From: an uncultured Muribaculaceae bacterium | GTDB taxonomy: Bacteria; Bacteroidota; Bacteroidia; Bacteroidales; Muribaculaceae | Assembly: GCA_904501735.1 (NCBI GenBank) | Contig: CAJGBY010000005.1 | Coordinates: 50,697-114,696 of the forward strand | DNA: 64,000 nucleotides | Direction: 5' to 3' | Shown: one piece after another, positions 53,519-62,510 of the stretch | How positions within the stretch are numbered: position 1 is the stretch's first letter | Layout: every line of letters begins with the position of its first letter | The notes under the pieces: model-generated | What the model was told of the DNA's origin: nothing | The model's input: only the letters and a program-made list of their open reading frames with translations | Databases searched by the model: none | Position numbers and translations under genes: made by a program

Positions 53519-53941
53519 ATGGCACTGAAACGACAAAACGAGATGCTTGCCACATTCAGTATGGCGTCGATGACCGATGTCATATTCCTGTTGCTTATAT
53601 TCTTCATGGTAACATCTACCTTCGTTATGCCCACAGCAATGGAAGTGAATCTACCTCAAGGTAGCAGCCAAGCAGCAATCAAGCCTGGCACAAAGGTGTA
53701 TATCGATAAGGACCTTCAAATATATGGTACATTTGGCGACAATGAGCCACAACTCCTTGAAGGGGAAGAACAGCTATTGACATTCCTTCAACTTCAACAA
53801 CAAAATGCACCCGAACAATTTATTGCGCTCTATGCCGATGAGTCGGTGCCTTATGGTGTGATTGTGAAGATACTTGATCGTGGGTCGAAAGCCAATCTAA
53901 AGATAGTGCTTGCAACCAAGCCGTCAAGTGGTAAGAATTAA
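53519..53941 (+). CDS. exbD: ExbD/TolR biopolymer transport protein
   Basis: 140 residues with one N-terminal transmembrane helix. SMTDVIFLLLIFFMVTSTF contains the membrane Asp (in MTDV) that carries protons in ExbD/TolR; the periplasmic domain follows with VNLPQ and a final ILDRGSKANLKIVLAT. It pairs with the ExbB gene 35 bp upstream. Confidence 0.94.
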   Translation: MALKRQNEMLATFSMASMTDVIFLLLIFFMVTSTFVMPTAMEVNLPQGSSQAAIKPGTKVYIDKDLQIYGTFGDNEPQLLEGEEQLLTFLQLQQQNAPEQFIALYADESVPYGVIVKILDRGSKANLKIVLATKPSSGKN

Positions 53942-53963
53942 CCAAAGGATAACTTACAAATAG

Positions 53964-54758
53964 ATGAACAAACTCGACAAAGACAAGATTATAGGTATTA
54001 TCGCCACTGTGCTATTTCACGCAGTGTTGATAGCCTTGCTTGTGTTTGGATTTTTGTATTATAGCTATCCACCCAAAGATGAAGAACTTGCCAAGCTCGA
54101 CAACGATGAGATACTTTTCGGTGGCGAATATGTAACCTATGGCGACTTTAACACCACAATGAACGACGCTCCAAGCGCATCGAGCGAAGCGCCAGCGAAA
54201 AAGACTGTGGTGGAAGGCGAAGATGCTACTAACGAAGGAGCGGTGGGCGAAGCCGAGCCGCAATTGGTAACAAGCACTGAAGAATCACCAATGAAGGTGA
54301 AAGAAAAGGAAAATCCTGGACCTACGAAAGAGGAAATCGAGGCCGAGCAAGAACGAGTGCGCAAAGAAGAAGAAAAGCGCAAGTCAATCAATAAGAGAGT
54401 GAATTTTGGTAACACCAAAGGCTCTGGCGAGGGCAAGAGTGGCGTTGTTGATGCTCCTAAAACATCGAATCCAGCAAATCAAAAACCTGGAGTAAACGGA
54501 TTGGTGGGTTATACTCTTGATAAGTGGAGCAAGCCAAGTAGTACCAAGACAGGAACTATCATCGTGAGAGTGAAAGTAAATGCTCGTGGTCAAGTGGTGG
54601 ATGCGAGATATCAAAGAGGTAGCGGCAATGCGAATGTGGATAACAATTTGAGACGATTGTGTGAACAAGAATCGATGAAATGTACATTCTCGGTACCGCA
54701 AAACACAACCACTGAAGCTGTGGGTGAAATTGTGTGGAAATTTGACCAAAAAGACTGA
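53964..54758 (+). CDS. tonB: TonB-like energy transducer
   Basis: 264 residues. A membrane helix at about 10-30 (ATVLFHAVLIALLVFGFLYY) with the His typical of TonB proteins, a long charged periplasmic spacer (about 75-160, Glu/Lys rich rather than Pro rich), and a C-terminal domain (about 175-264) with TGTIIVRVKVNARGQVVDA. It should contact TonB boxes of SusC-like receptors, such as the one at 42.1 kb, and draw energy from the ExbB/ExbD pair upstream. Confidence 0.88.
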   Translation: MNKLDKDKIIGIIATVLFHAVLIALLVFGFLYYSYPPKDEELAKLDNDEILFGGEYVTYGDFNTTMNDAPSASSEAPAKKTVVEGEDATNEGAVGEAEPQLVTSTEESPMKVKEKENPGPTKEEIEAEQERVRKEEEKRKSINKRVNFGNTKGSGEGKSGVVDAPKTSNPANQKPGVNGLVGYTLDKWSKPSSTKTGTIIVRVKVNARGQVVDARYQRGSGNANVDNNLRRLCEQESMKCTFSVPQNTTTEAVGEIVWKFDQKD

Positions 54759-54904
54759 TTTTTGGGACAATCGGAGATATTTCAAGCAAAAATATCGTCA
54801 ATTCAGCGTGGTTTGTAATGGGTGATATTGACGGTAAGGTTCGTAAATGGAATATGAAGAGATTTCAAATGTGGTAATTTGGAATAAAAAATATAGTTAA
54901 ATTG

Positions 54905-54948
54905 AACATGCAATGTATATGCTTTGAATGTACATTGCATGTTTTTTG
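54905..54948 (+). terminator. terminator of the pdxJ-exbBD-tonB operon
   Basis: Perfect 13-bp stem AACATGCAATGTA (54905-54917) with 54931-54943, 13-nt loop, then TTTTTT. About 145 nt of trailer separate it from the tonB stop codon. Confidence 0.9.
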
Positions 54949-54975
54949 AATATTATGTCATTTTGCTAAGTAAAG

Positions 54976-55007
54976 TTTGCTGTTTAGGAGATAAATAAGT
55001 ATATTTG
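54976..55007 (+). promoter_or_regulatory. promoter of the FN3-like secreted protein gene
   Basis: TTTG (54976-54979), 20 nt, TATATTTG (55000-55007). It decides the start of the next gene: any start before about 55014 would be upstream of the transcript. Confidence 0.85.
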
Positions 55008-55037
55008 CGAGCAAATTTAAACCTAAAAACAAAATAT

Positions 55038-58000
55038 ATGAAAAAAATTACATCATTAGCTTTGATGTGTGTGTTGTGCTTGAGCGCAGTTGCTCAAACT
55101 CTATATGCACCTCACTCACTAAAAGCAACCCCTAATTTTAACACTGTAAAACTTGACTGGAAAGCCCCAGGTGCAAAGAATGCATTGCAATGGCATAATG
55201 ACTATGCTTATAATGGTGATGACGGTGTAAAAGCCGATCCTAATGGACCATTGCAAATCTACATGGGTGCAAAATTTGACGCTAACGACTTGGTAAATGT
55301 TGCTGGCGAAGTGATCGATTCTATTGGTTATTATGAATACCGTGAGATGGTGAATCTTACATTCTTCATCTATGAAAATGGAAAAGAAGTGTATTCAGAA
55401 CCACTTGATGTTACTGGTTATATCAAGGACCGTTGGAGAAAATATGCTCTAACAACTCCTTACACTATCCCTGCTAACACAGAAGTAATGTTTGCCCTAA
55501 AGATGGAATATGGCGACAACATGTCGATGGGTGCTATCAAGGACGACGGCGCACCAACTTATTTCGGTAAGGGTGATATGTATTCTTATGACGGTGTGAA
55601 CTGGTCAAACTCAGGTTATGGAAACTACCTATTGACAGCTTACATCAAGAACGATGCTGAAAAGGCTACAACTGCTCCTGAAGGATATAATGTATATTGC
55701 GACGGTGCTAAGGTAAATAGTGCGTTGGTAGAAGAAGAAACATTTACAGTAACTGCTCTTGCTGATGGTTCACACACATTTGAAGTAGCAGCAGTGTATG
55801 GCTCAAACGAAGGTAAATCTAAGTCGGTTAAGGCTAATACAAAGGCTGTAACAAACAGCTTCCCAACACCAAGCTTCTCATCTACTTCGGTAGAAGGCTT
55901 CAAGGCTGAATTGAACTGGAATGCTCCAATGCTTGCTCCACAAGAATTGACATGGTGTAACAAAGAAAAATCTACATCAATCGGTGCTACATCAAAGACT
56001 AACCCAGTGGTGTGGATCAAGAATGATTTGTATCCTAACGACCTTGTGAGCTATGCTGGCGCAAAGATCAAGGCTATCAATGTACACCTATCAACAGCTG
56101 TAACAAGCGTTATCATGTGGGTGATGAAGGATGGACAATTTGTTTACTCAGAAATCGCTCCTAGGGTTCTTGTTTCTGGTATCACTCCTGGTGAATGGTC
56201 AAGATTTGAGTTGAAGAAGCCTGTAGAAATCGAACAAGGCGCAACTTATTCTTATGGTCTATATATTACACACGCAGCAGGTCTAAAACCTATCACAATC
56301 GATACATCAGAGTCGGTAGGTACAAAGGGTAGTCAATTCTCTACTTCAAGTCAATCATCAAGCGGTCTTGAAAACACTAAACCATATTGGAAGACTCTTG
56401 CAGATGGTGATATCAATGGTAACTGGATGATGACTGCTGAAGTTGATGCTCCATCGGCTCCAACTTATAAGATTGCTGGTTATGACATCTATCGCAATGG
56501 CGAAAAGATAGCTACAAATGTTGCTACAACAACATATAACGACGAAGTTACAGCTCCTGGTACTTACACTTATGGCTTAGTAGCAAAGAGTGACAATGGT
56601 TTGGAATCAGAAATGGTTACAAAGGACTTGAAATTTGCTCTTCCTGTAGTATATAACGCACCAAATATTCAATCTTACAACTTTGACAATGCAACAGGTA
56701 AGATGAATATGAAGTGGAACATGGATATCGAACTTGCTCACTATGGTACTCCAACTTATATGGTAGGTTTCGATGAAGAAATGGCAATGATGTATGGTAC
56801 TCGCTTCACAACTGCAGAACTTGCTCCATTCGTAGGTTACCAAATCTCTAAGTTGCAAATTGTACTTGCTGAAAAGGTGGGTGACTTCAGCGTAGGTGTT
56901 TACACTACTAAGGGTGTTGCTCTATCAGAATTGAATTTCAAGGAAGACGAAATCGAACCATTTGCAATCTATACAGTAGAACTTGAAACTCCAGTGCCTA
57001 TCACTGAAACAAGCGACTTCTATATTGCTTATAAGGTAGAAGCTCCAGCTGGTACAAGCCCAATCATCCTTGACGAAGGTCCACTTGTAACAAATGGTGC
57101 GATGATCAGTATTACTGACGGTGCTAAGTGGATGAAACTTGGTACACTTAACTCAAGCTACAACAACTACAATATCGTAATCGGTGCTAACGCTACTGCA
57201 ATCGATGGCTCAACTCCAGCATTGCTAAGCAAGAGCTCAACTTTGAAGGCTAAGAACTTGGTGAAGAATGTAGCTCCAGTGATGGATGTAGAAGTGGGTG
57301 TAGGAGCTGAAGAGCGTGCTATGAGCACAGTGTCTACTAAGGCTGTTGCTGCTCCTAAGGCTGCTACTCCAAAGGCAGTGAAGTTTGAAGTATATCGTAA
57401 CCTTGAATTGATTAAGGAAACTACAGCTACTGAATTTAGCGAAGTGCTTCCTAACTATGGTGGCTTCCAATACAATGTTAAGGCAATCTTTGATAATGGT
57501 TGGGAATCGGCTCTATCAGAAAGCGTAGTAGTTAACTATGCAATTCCTCAAAAGACTGATGCTCCATTCGATTTGAAGGGTGAATATGCCGATAACAAGT
57601 TGAATCTTGAATGGGCAGCTGCATCGGAAGCTAAGGTACTTACTTATGCAGTAGGTGATGAAACAACTGATGTTGCTTATCGTATGACAGGTCAAACTAA
57701 GGCTTACATTGCTGTTAAGTTCCCTCTTGACACAGTGGCTAAATATGACGGTATGGAACTTACTCACATCAACTTCAAGATTGCAACCAACCAGTTGAAT
57801 AGCATCTCAGCTATCGTAATGCATGGTACAACAATCGAATATGCTCAACCTATCTCATTGGATGAATTGCAAGCTGGTTGGAATAAGGTTCGTTTGAACA
57901 AGCCTATCAAGGTTAAGAAGGGTGTTGAACTAAGTATCGGTTATGTATGTTCATTCTCATCAGGTACAGCAGTGTTCGTAGCTGATGCAGGTCCTGCTTC

Positions 58001-58457
58001 AAACCCTGGTTGTTGCGATATGATTTCGGCATCGGCTTACTCTTGGAAGTCAATGTACAATGATAGCGATATCTCTTGTAACTGGCGCATCGAAGGTGTT
58101 CTTCAAAAGGCTGACAACAATGCAACTATTAAGGATGCAAGCGTGAAGGCTGCCGAAGAAGGTGTAACTTACAATGTATATTGCAACAAGGCTCTTGTTG
58201 CCGAAGGTGTAGCTGCTACTGAATTTGCAGTGGTTAACCCAGCTGAAGGTAAGTATGTGGTAACTGCAGTGAAGGATGGCGTAGAAAGTGCTGAATCAAA
58301 TGTGGTTTACTTCTATCCAACAGGTGTTGAAGAAAACTTCGTTGACGAAAATGCACCGGTAGAATTCTTCAACTTGGAAGGTATCAAGGTAGCTCAACCT
58401 GAAAATGGTGTCTTCATCAAGAAGCAAGGTGCAAAGGCAACAAAACAAGTTATGTAA
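55038..58457 (+). CDS. large secreted protein with fibronectin III-like domains
   Basis: 1139 residues from the ATG at 55038, which gives a signal peptide (MKKITSLALMCVLCLSAVAQ); the frame upstream to 55005 overlaps the promoter and is rejected. The mature protein repeats a two-part unit: a fibronectin III-like stretch (LKATPNFNTVKLDWKAP and ELNWNAP, MKWNM, LNLEWAA) followed by a jellyroll-like domain with GxxxxxA.F and a late G.xYSYGLY or LSIGYV. At least three such units are visible (about 20-230, 280-470 and 560-740), plus a fourth near 860-1030. The tail FFNLEGIKVAQPENGVFIKK resembles a common Bacteroidales C-terminal motif, not the full T9SS type A domain. Function unknown, possibly adhesion or glycan contact. 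Confidence 0.8.
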   Translation: MKKITSLALMCVLCLSAVAQTLYAPHSLKATPNFNTVKLDWKAPGAKNALQWHNDYAYNGDDGVKADPNGPLQIYMGAKFDANDLVNVAGEVIDSIGYYEYREMVNLTFFIYENGKEVYSEPLDVTGYIKDRWRKYALTTPYTIPANTEVMFALKMEYGDNMSMGAIKDDGAPTYFGKGDMYSYDGVNWSNSGYGNYLLTAYIKNDAEKATTAPEGYNVYCDGAKVNSALVEEETFTVTALADGSHTFEVAAVYGSNEGKSKSVKANTKAVTNSFPTPSFSSTSVEGFKAELNWNAPMLAPQELTWCNKEKSTSIGATSKTNPVVWIKNDLYPNDLVSYAGAKIKAINVHLSTAVTSVIMWVMKDGQFVYSEIAPRVLVSGITPGEWSRFELKKPVEIEQGATYSYGLYITHAAGLKPITIDTSESVGTKGSQFSTSSQSSSGLENTKPYWKTLADGDINGNWMMTAEVDAPSAPTYKIAGYDIYRNGEKIATNVATTTYNDEVTAPGTYTYGLVAKSDNGLESEMVTKDLKFALPVVYNAPNIQSYNFDNATGKMNMKWNMDIELAHYGTPTYMVGFDEEMAMMYGTRFTTAELAPFVGYQISKLQIVLAEKVGDFSVGVYTTKGVALSELNFKEDEIEPFAIYTVELETPVPITETSDFYIAYKVEAPAGTSPIILDEGPLVTNGAMISITDGAKWMKLGTLNSSYNNYNIVIGANATAIDGSTPALLSKSSTLKAKNLVKNVAPVMDVEVGVGAEERAMSTVSTKAVAAPKAATPKAVKFEVYRNLELIKETTATEFSEVLPNYGGFQYNVKAIFDNGWESALSESVVVNYAIPQKTDAPFDLKGEYADNKLNLEWAAASEAKVLTYAVGDETTDVAYRMTGQTKAYIAVKFPLDTVAKYDGMELTHINFKIATNQLNSISAIVMHGTTIEYAQPISLDELQAGWNKVRLNKPIKVKKGVELSIGYVCSFSSGTAVFVADAGPASNPGCCDMISASAYSWKSMYNDSDISCNWRIEGVLQKADNNATIKDASVKAAEEGVTYNVYCNKALVAEGVAATEFAVVNPAEGKYVVTAVKDGVESAESNVVYFYPTGVEENFVDENAPVEFFNLEGIKVAQPENGVFIKKQGAKATKQVM

Positions 58458-58485
58458 TAAGTAAAACTTGATTGACATAATAATG

Positions 58486-58520
58486 AGAATCTCGGCGTAA
58501 TCGTCGAGATTCTTTTTTTG
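58486..58520 (+). terminator. terminator of the FN3-like protein gene
   Basis: AGAATCTCGGCG (58486-58497) with 58502-58513, 12 bp with one G-T pair, 4-nt loop, then seven T. Confidence 0.9.
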
Positions 58521-58577
58521 CTCATATAATTAGGATGTTATGAATATAAATGATTAATTTTGAAGAAAATTATTATT

Positions 58578-59582
58578 ATGCGCACAAATTTTAAACACAA
58601 CTCTTTGTATGAAGCTCCTTGCCATAATTTTTCGCAGAAAGGTGAAAAATATGATATTTATTATGAAATGCACAAAAAAACTGAGGGCTATGATTTGGAT
58701 CAAGCATGCATTGCTCAGATGTGTATAAATGGTAAATGGCGTACTGTCGCAATCGAAAACGATGAAGAGTGGTTTGGTCCAAGAAAATATGCTACTTATT
58801 GTATTCATTCAAGAAGAGCATATCTTTCAATATTAGGCGAACATTTTCCAGAATCTACTCCTAATTTTATAAAGGATCGCTATCCAATGGTGAAAAACTG
58901 TTTGGGTCGTGTTTTCCCAATTGAGAAAATTAGCGTTTCTTCTTCTCGTCATTTTGGTACTACAATTGATTTGGAAGGTGAATCATTGATAGGGAATAAG
59001 TTATCACATTCACAAGAAGAAATGATTTACAATCTTCTGATGTATGCCGAATCTTTAAATGCTGAGATTGAAGAATATTCAAAAACAAGGTTTTATAAGG
59101 CTCAAAGGATTGCAATTAGGAAAAAACGAGAAAGAGCTGAAATTGCAAGAGGCATTTTGGGATCTGTAAAAATTATAAGCGCGTTCTTCTTTGCAGGAGG
59201 GTTTTCTGGAGGCGACAATTTCTCTATTGGGGATTTGACTTTTGGTGATTTAGGACTAAATTTTGATGGCAATATAAATAGCTTAGATTCTGATTCTAAA
59301 CTTGCAGATTATTTATTAAGCGAAGGAGATGCAGAGGATTTATCTCAAATTTCATTTACGGGTAATGAGGGAAATATGTATGATGAAAGAGCTGCTGATT
59401 TTATGGCAGAAGCAACATCTCATGGTGTAGATATGGATATAGAGCCCGAAAGATCACCAGATGGAGGTTTATCATATGTTAGCAAGGTGGAAGCATCTTT
59501 AAAATTAGATGAGGCTTTAGAAAAAGGTGAAATAACCCAAACTGAATATAAAGATCTTAAAGATAAGTTAGCAGGTGCATAA
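58578..59582 (+). CDS. unknown AT-rich gene with SHOCT-like tail (334 aa)
   Basis: The ATG at 58578 is preferred over the TTG at 58560, which overlaps a -7-like box (TAATTTTG, 58555-58562). No signal peptide. The N-terminal part (1-150) has NGKWRTVAIENDEEWFGPRKY and a run of aromatic residues; a basic helix lies at 165-190 (KAQRIAIRKKRERAEIARG); a hydrophobic, Gly-rich segment (about 190-215) follows, then an acidic region, and the last 32 residues (EASLKLDEALEKGEITQTEY) look like a SHOCT domain, which is often an oligomerisation tail. I recognise no enzyme. The gene is clearly richer in A and T than its neighbours, hinting at transfer. Confidence 0.6.
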   Translation: MRTNFKHNSLYEAPCHNFSQKGEKYDIYYEMHKKTEGYDLDQACIAQMCINGKWRTVAIENDEEWFGPRKYATYCIHSRRAYLSILGEHFPESTPNFIKDRYPMVKNCLGRVFPIEKISVSSSRHFGTTIDLEGESLIGNKLSHSQEEMIYNLLMYAESLNAEIEEYSKTRFYKAQRIAIRKKRERAEIARGILGSVKIISAFFFAGGFSGGDNFSIGDLTFGDLGLNFDGNINSLDSDSKLADYLLSEGDAEDLSQISFTGNEGNMYDERAADFMAEATSHGVDMDIEPERSPDGGLSYVSKVEASLKLDEALEKGEITQTEYKDLKDKLAGA

Positions 59583-59620
59583 ACAAATGATTTGGGTTTT
59601 TTACCAATTTAGATTTGGTG

Positions 59621-59649
59621 GAGTGCCAAAAAAGTGGTAACTTGCACTC
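59621..59649. promoter_or_regulatory. inverted repeat before the S24 repressor gene
   Basis: GAGTGC (59621-59626) and GCACTC (59644-59649), centres 23 bp apart (about two helical turns), 25 bp before the repressor start. The spacing fits an operator for a dimeric regulator, perhaps autoregulation, but is unproven. Confidence 0.4.
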
Positions 59650-59673
59650 GATTTAGAAATTGGCATAAAAAGA

Positions 59674-60354
59674 ATGGCTAACAAAGATATAATAGAACGA
59701 ATAAAGTATCTTATTCGCGAAATGCGAATGACTCAAGGCGAGTTTTCCGAAAAGATAGGTTGCGACCAGAGCAACTTGTCGAAGCATTTGAATGGTCGCT
59801 TGCCAATCAGTGAGTCGTTGGTGAATAAGATAGTCATAAATATGGGCGTATCGAAGGCGTGGCTCAAGGACGGAACCGATGTTCCATTTGCCAAGCATTC
59901 GGGTGGCGCTGTTGCCAATCTTGTCGTTGACGAGAGCGAGCTCAAGGCAATGAAAGGCACTCCAATCTACGATATAGATGTAACGGCAGGCGGACAATGT
60001 CGCTCAATGCTATTTGCCGACGAGCATATCGTGGGTGCGGTGAATATGCCAAGCATTAGCCCCGATTGTCGCATAGTGCGCGTGAGTGGCGATAGCATGA
60101 GTCCTGTGATTAAGAATGGCGACCTCATTGCTGTGCGTGAATTGTCCAATTTCTCGCAGATATTTTGGGGACAGATATATGTTGTGGTGCTCGATGATTT
60201 TCGCATGGTTAAGTATGTGCGTCGTCACGAGAATCCCGACAAGGTGATACTTCGCTCGGAGAATCCAAAATATGATGATATGGAAGTGAATCGCAGTGAA
60301 ATTCGCGATTTGCTTGTGGTACAAAATGTGTTACATATCGACAACCGATTATGA
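59674..60354 (+). CDS. LexA/CI-like repressor (HTH plus S24 peptidase)
   Basis: 226 residues. An XRE-type helix-turn-helix at about 17-60 (MTQGEFSEKIGCDQSNLSKHL) binds DNA. The C-terminal S24 domain has the catalytic Ser141 (SGDSMSP) and Lys180 (MVKYV), and a possible self-cleavage dipeptide Ala105-Gly106 (DVTAGGQ) lies at the right place between the domains. Such proteins are inactivated by RecA-stimulated self-cleavage after DNA damage. No phage genes surround it; its stop overlaps the LRR gene start by 4 nt, so it heads an operon with trmB and the Mrp-like ATPase. Confidence 0.88.
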   Translation: MANKDIIERIKYLIREMRMTQGEFSEKIGCDQSNLSKHLNGRLPISESLVNKIVINMGVSKAWLKDGTDVPFAKHSGGAVANLVVDESELKAMKGTPIYDIDVTAGGQCRSMLFADEHIVGAVNMPSISPDCRIVRVSGDSMSPVIKNGDLIAVRELSNFSQIFWGQIYVVVLDDFRMVKYVRRHENPDKVILRSENPKYDDMEVNRSEIRDLLVVQNVLHIDNRL

Positions 60355-61718
60355 TATTGACTAAGAGGTTGATATTGATAGTAGTGTGTACACTTGTGGG
60401 ACTGCTTAATGGTTACGCCGTTGAGGTGGATAACTGTGTGGCAGGAACATTGTCGTTGCTTGTTGACGACAAAGACGCGACTGAATTGGTGGTGAAAGGC
60501 GAAATCGATGCCCGCGACCTTAAATTCATTGCGTCACAACTCGATGCACTCCAAACTCTCGACCTCAGTGGCGCTAAGATAATGCCTTGCAAACTTACTG
60601 AGCCTTGTTTTAGCGATGTGTGTAGCTATGCAGAGAACCATTTGCCCGATTATTGCTTCATTGGGAAGGAATATATCTCGGTAAAGCTGCCTGCCGAATT
60701 GAGTTCGATAGGCGAAGGTGCATTTGCTGGCTGTAAGCAGATTAAAACGATTGAATTGCCATCGACGATAATTTCGGTGGGACGATATGCGTTCAGTGGT
60801 TGCGATGCACTCGACCGAGTTACATTGGAGGCTAATGTAAAATCGGTGGGCGACGGAGCATTTATGCGCTGTGTGGGCATGAAATGGGTTAGCTTGAACC
60901 GATTGTCGATAGATTGCGAAATGGGCGAACGCGTGTTTGCCGATTGTGTGGCATTGGACACTGTGCATTTAGGTGCATCAGTGAAAACTATACCCGCAGG
61001 AACATTCTCGGGCTGTGAGTCGTTGAAGGCATTGTGTTATGAGCATCCGTCTATGCTTGAGAGTGTGGGAGAGGAAGCCTTTGCGTCGACCTCGATACCT
61101 AATTTTGAGATGTCGTACTTCTCAAACTTAACGACCATCGGTGATTGGGCGTTTATGGGCACGAATAGCAGCCGAATAGCCTTGAGCGAGGGAGTAACTA
61201 CGATAGGCGAGGGCGCATTCTTTGCCAGCGGGAATCTGGCACGAGTGAAACTGCCATCAACCGTTACCGAAATAGGGCGATATGCCTTTGCTTGCGATAC
61301 AGCTCTTACCAGCATGAGTGCGTTGTCGACCGAAGTGCCATTGCTTGGCGAGGATGTGTGGTTTGGTGTCGATCAGAGCGCTGTTACTTTGGGAGTGCCA
61401 ATTGATTGTGTCGAATTGTATCGAGCAGCCGACCAATGGTGCGAATTCAATATCGTAGGAGAAGCCTCGGGAGTTGACAATATTGTTGCATCATTCGATT
61501 GTAAGGCATATTTTGCGGGTGAAACACTTGTGATTAACGCCAATAGAGACATCGAAATGGTAGAATTGTATGACATGAAGGGCATGCGATGCGTGATGGT
61601 GGCACCACAATCAATGAGCGCTACAATTGATATGTCAGGCTATCAAAGCAATGTGTATGTGGCGCTGATGAAGTTTGCAGGAAATATAACAAAGACTATA
61701 AAATTGATAAAACAATAA
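60351..61718 (+). CDS. secreted BspA-like leucine-rich repeat protein
   Basis: 455 residues with a signal peptide (about 1-24, ending LLNGYA). From about 55 to 340 it carries LRR_5/BspA-type repeats of about 23 residues, for example LSSIGEGAFAGCKQIKTIEL, ISVGRYAFSGCDALDRVTL and VKTIPAGTFSGCESLKAL. The last 75 residues (GETLVINANRDIEMVELYDMKG) have the strand pattern of a T9SS-type sorting domain. Surface proteins of this kind take part in adhesion in oral and gut Bacteroidota. Its start overlaps the repressor stop (ATGA), so the two are translationally coupled. Confidence 0.85.
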   Translation: MILTKRLILIVVCTLVGLLNGYAVEVDNCVAGTLSLLVDDKDATELVVKGEIDARDLKFIASQLDALQTLDLSGAKIMPCKLTEPCFSDVCSYAENHLPDYCFIGKEYISVKLPAELSSIGEGAFAGCKQIKTIELPSTIISVGRYAFSGCDALDRVTLEANVKSVGDGAFMRCVGMKWVSLNRLSIDCEMGERVFADCVALDTVHLGASVKTIPAGTFSGCESLKALCYEHPSMLESVGEEAFASTSIPNFEMSYFSNLTTIGDWAFMGTNSSRIALSEGVTTIGEGAFFASGNLARVKLPSTVTEIGRYAFACDTALTSMSALSTEVPLLGEDVWFGVDQSAVTLGVPIDCVELYRAADQWCEFNIVGEASGVDNIVASFDCKAYFAGETLVINANRDIEMVELYDMKGMRCVMVAPQSMSATIDMSGYQSNVYVALMKFAGNITKTIKLIKQ

Positions 61719-61724
61719 AAGACA

Positions 61725-62501
61725 ATGGGAAAGAACAAACTGAAGAAATTTGCTGAGATGGAAACATTTGACAATGTGTTCCAATATCCGTTTGCAGTAG
61801 TGGAACGAGATGGATTTCCGTTGAAAGGTCGTTGGAAAAGCGATTTCTTCAAAAACGATAATCCGATAGTGCTTGAGCTCGGTTGTGGCAAGGGCGAATA
61901 TGCAGTGGGATTGGCTCGCCGATTCCCCGAAAAGAACTATATCGGAGTGGATATTAAAGGCGCGAGAATGTGGACAGGAGCCAAGTCGGCAGTGAAAGAA
62001 GGTATCTCAAATGTGGCATTCCTTCGCACAAATATTGAGCTGATAACTCGTTTCTTTGAGCCAGGTGAGGTGAGCGAAATATGGATTACCTTCCCTGACC
62101 CACAAATGAAGAAAGTGCGTAAGCGTCTCACATCGAGCCGTTTCTTGGATTTGTATAGAGAGATTCTTGTAGCCGATGGTATCGTGCATCTCAAGACCGA
62201 TAGTCCATTCCTCTACACCTACACCGATGCGCTTGTGAAGCTCAATAATATGCCTACCGAGGTGAATACTTCCGACTTGTATCATAGCGACATCGTAGAT
62301 GATATTCTTGAAATTAAGACCTTCTACGAACAACAATGGCTTGATAGAGGTTTGACTATAAAATATATCAAATTCCACCTCGATCACACGACTCAACTTC
62401 AAGAGCCCGACATCGAGATCGAAGAAGATACTTATCGTAGCTTCTCGCGTGGCCACATTCAATGTCCACAGTTGTTGGAAGATGAAAATAACGAAGAATA
62501 A
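61725..62501 (+). CDS. trmB: tRNA (guanine(46)-N7)-methyltransferase TrmB
   Basis: 258 residues. SAM-binding motif LELGCGKGEYAVGLA (about 46-60), then the acidic residue in IGVDIKG, and the TrmB-specific ITFPDPQMKKVRKRL segment (about 121-135), where the Asp is part of the active site. It methylates G46 in the tRNA variable loop. It begins 6 bp after the LRR gene and is followed 9 bp later by the Mrp-like gene, a pairing I recall from other Bacteroidales. Confidence 0.96.
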   Translation: MGKNKLKKFAEMETFDNVFQYPFAVVERDGFPLKGRWKSDFFKNDNPIVLELGCGKGEYAVGLARRFPEKNYIGVDIKGARMWTGAKSAVKEGISNVAFLRTNIELITRFFEPGEVSEIWITFPDPQMKKVRKRLTSSRFLDLYREILVADGIVHLKTDSPFLYTYTDALVKLNNMPTEVNTSDLYHSDIVDDILEIKTFYEQQWLDRGLTIKYIKFHLDHTTQLQEPDIEIEEDTYRSFSRGHIQCPQLLEDENNEE

Positions 62502-62510
62502 CTAAGAAAA

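Noticed and set aside
54784..54791. Minus-strand TATTTTTG behind tonB suggesting an antisense RNA
   Set aside because: No -33 box at 19-21 nt and no terminator seen within tonB; single-box matches are expected by chance.
58560..58577. TTG start adding six residues to the SHOCT-tailed protein
   Set aside because: It overlaps a -7-like box, and an ATG follows 18 nt later.
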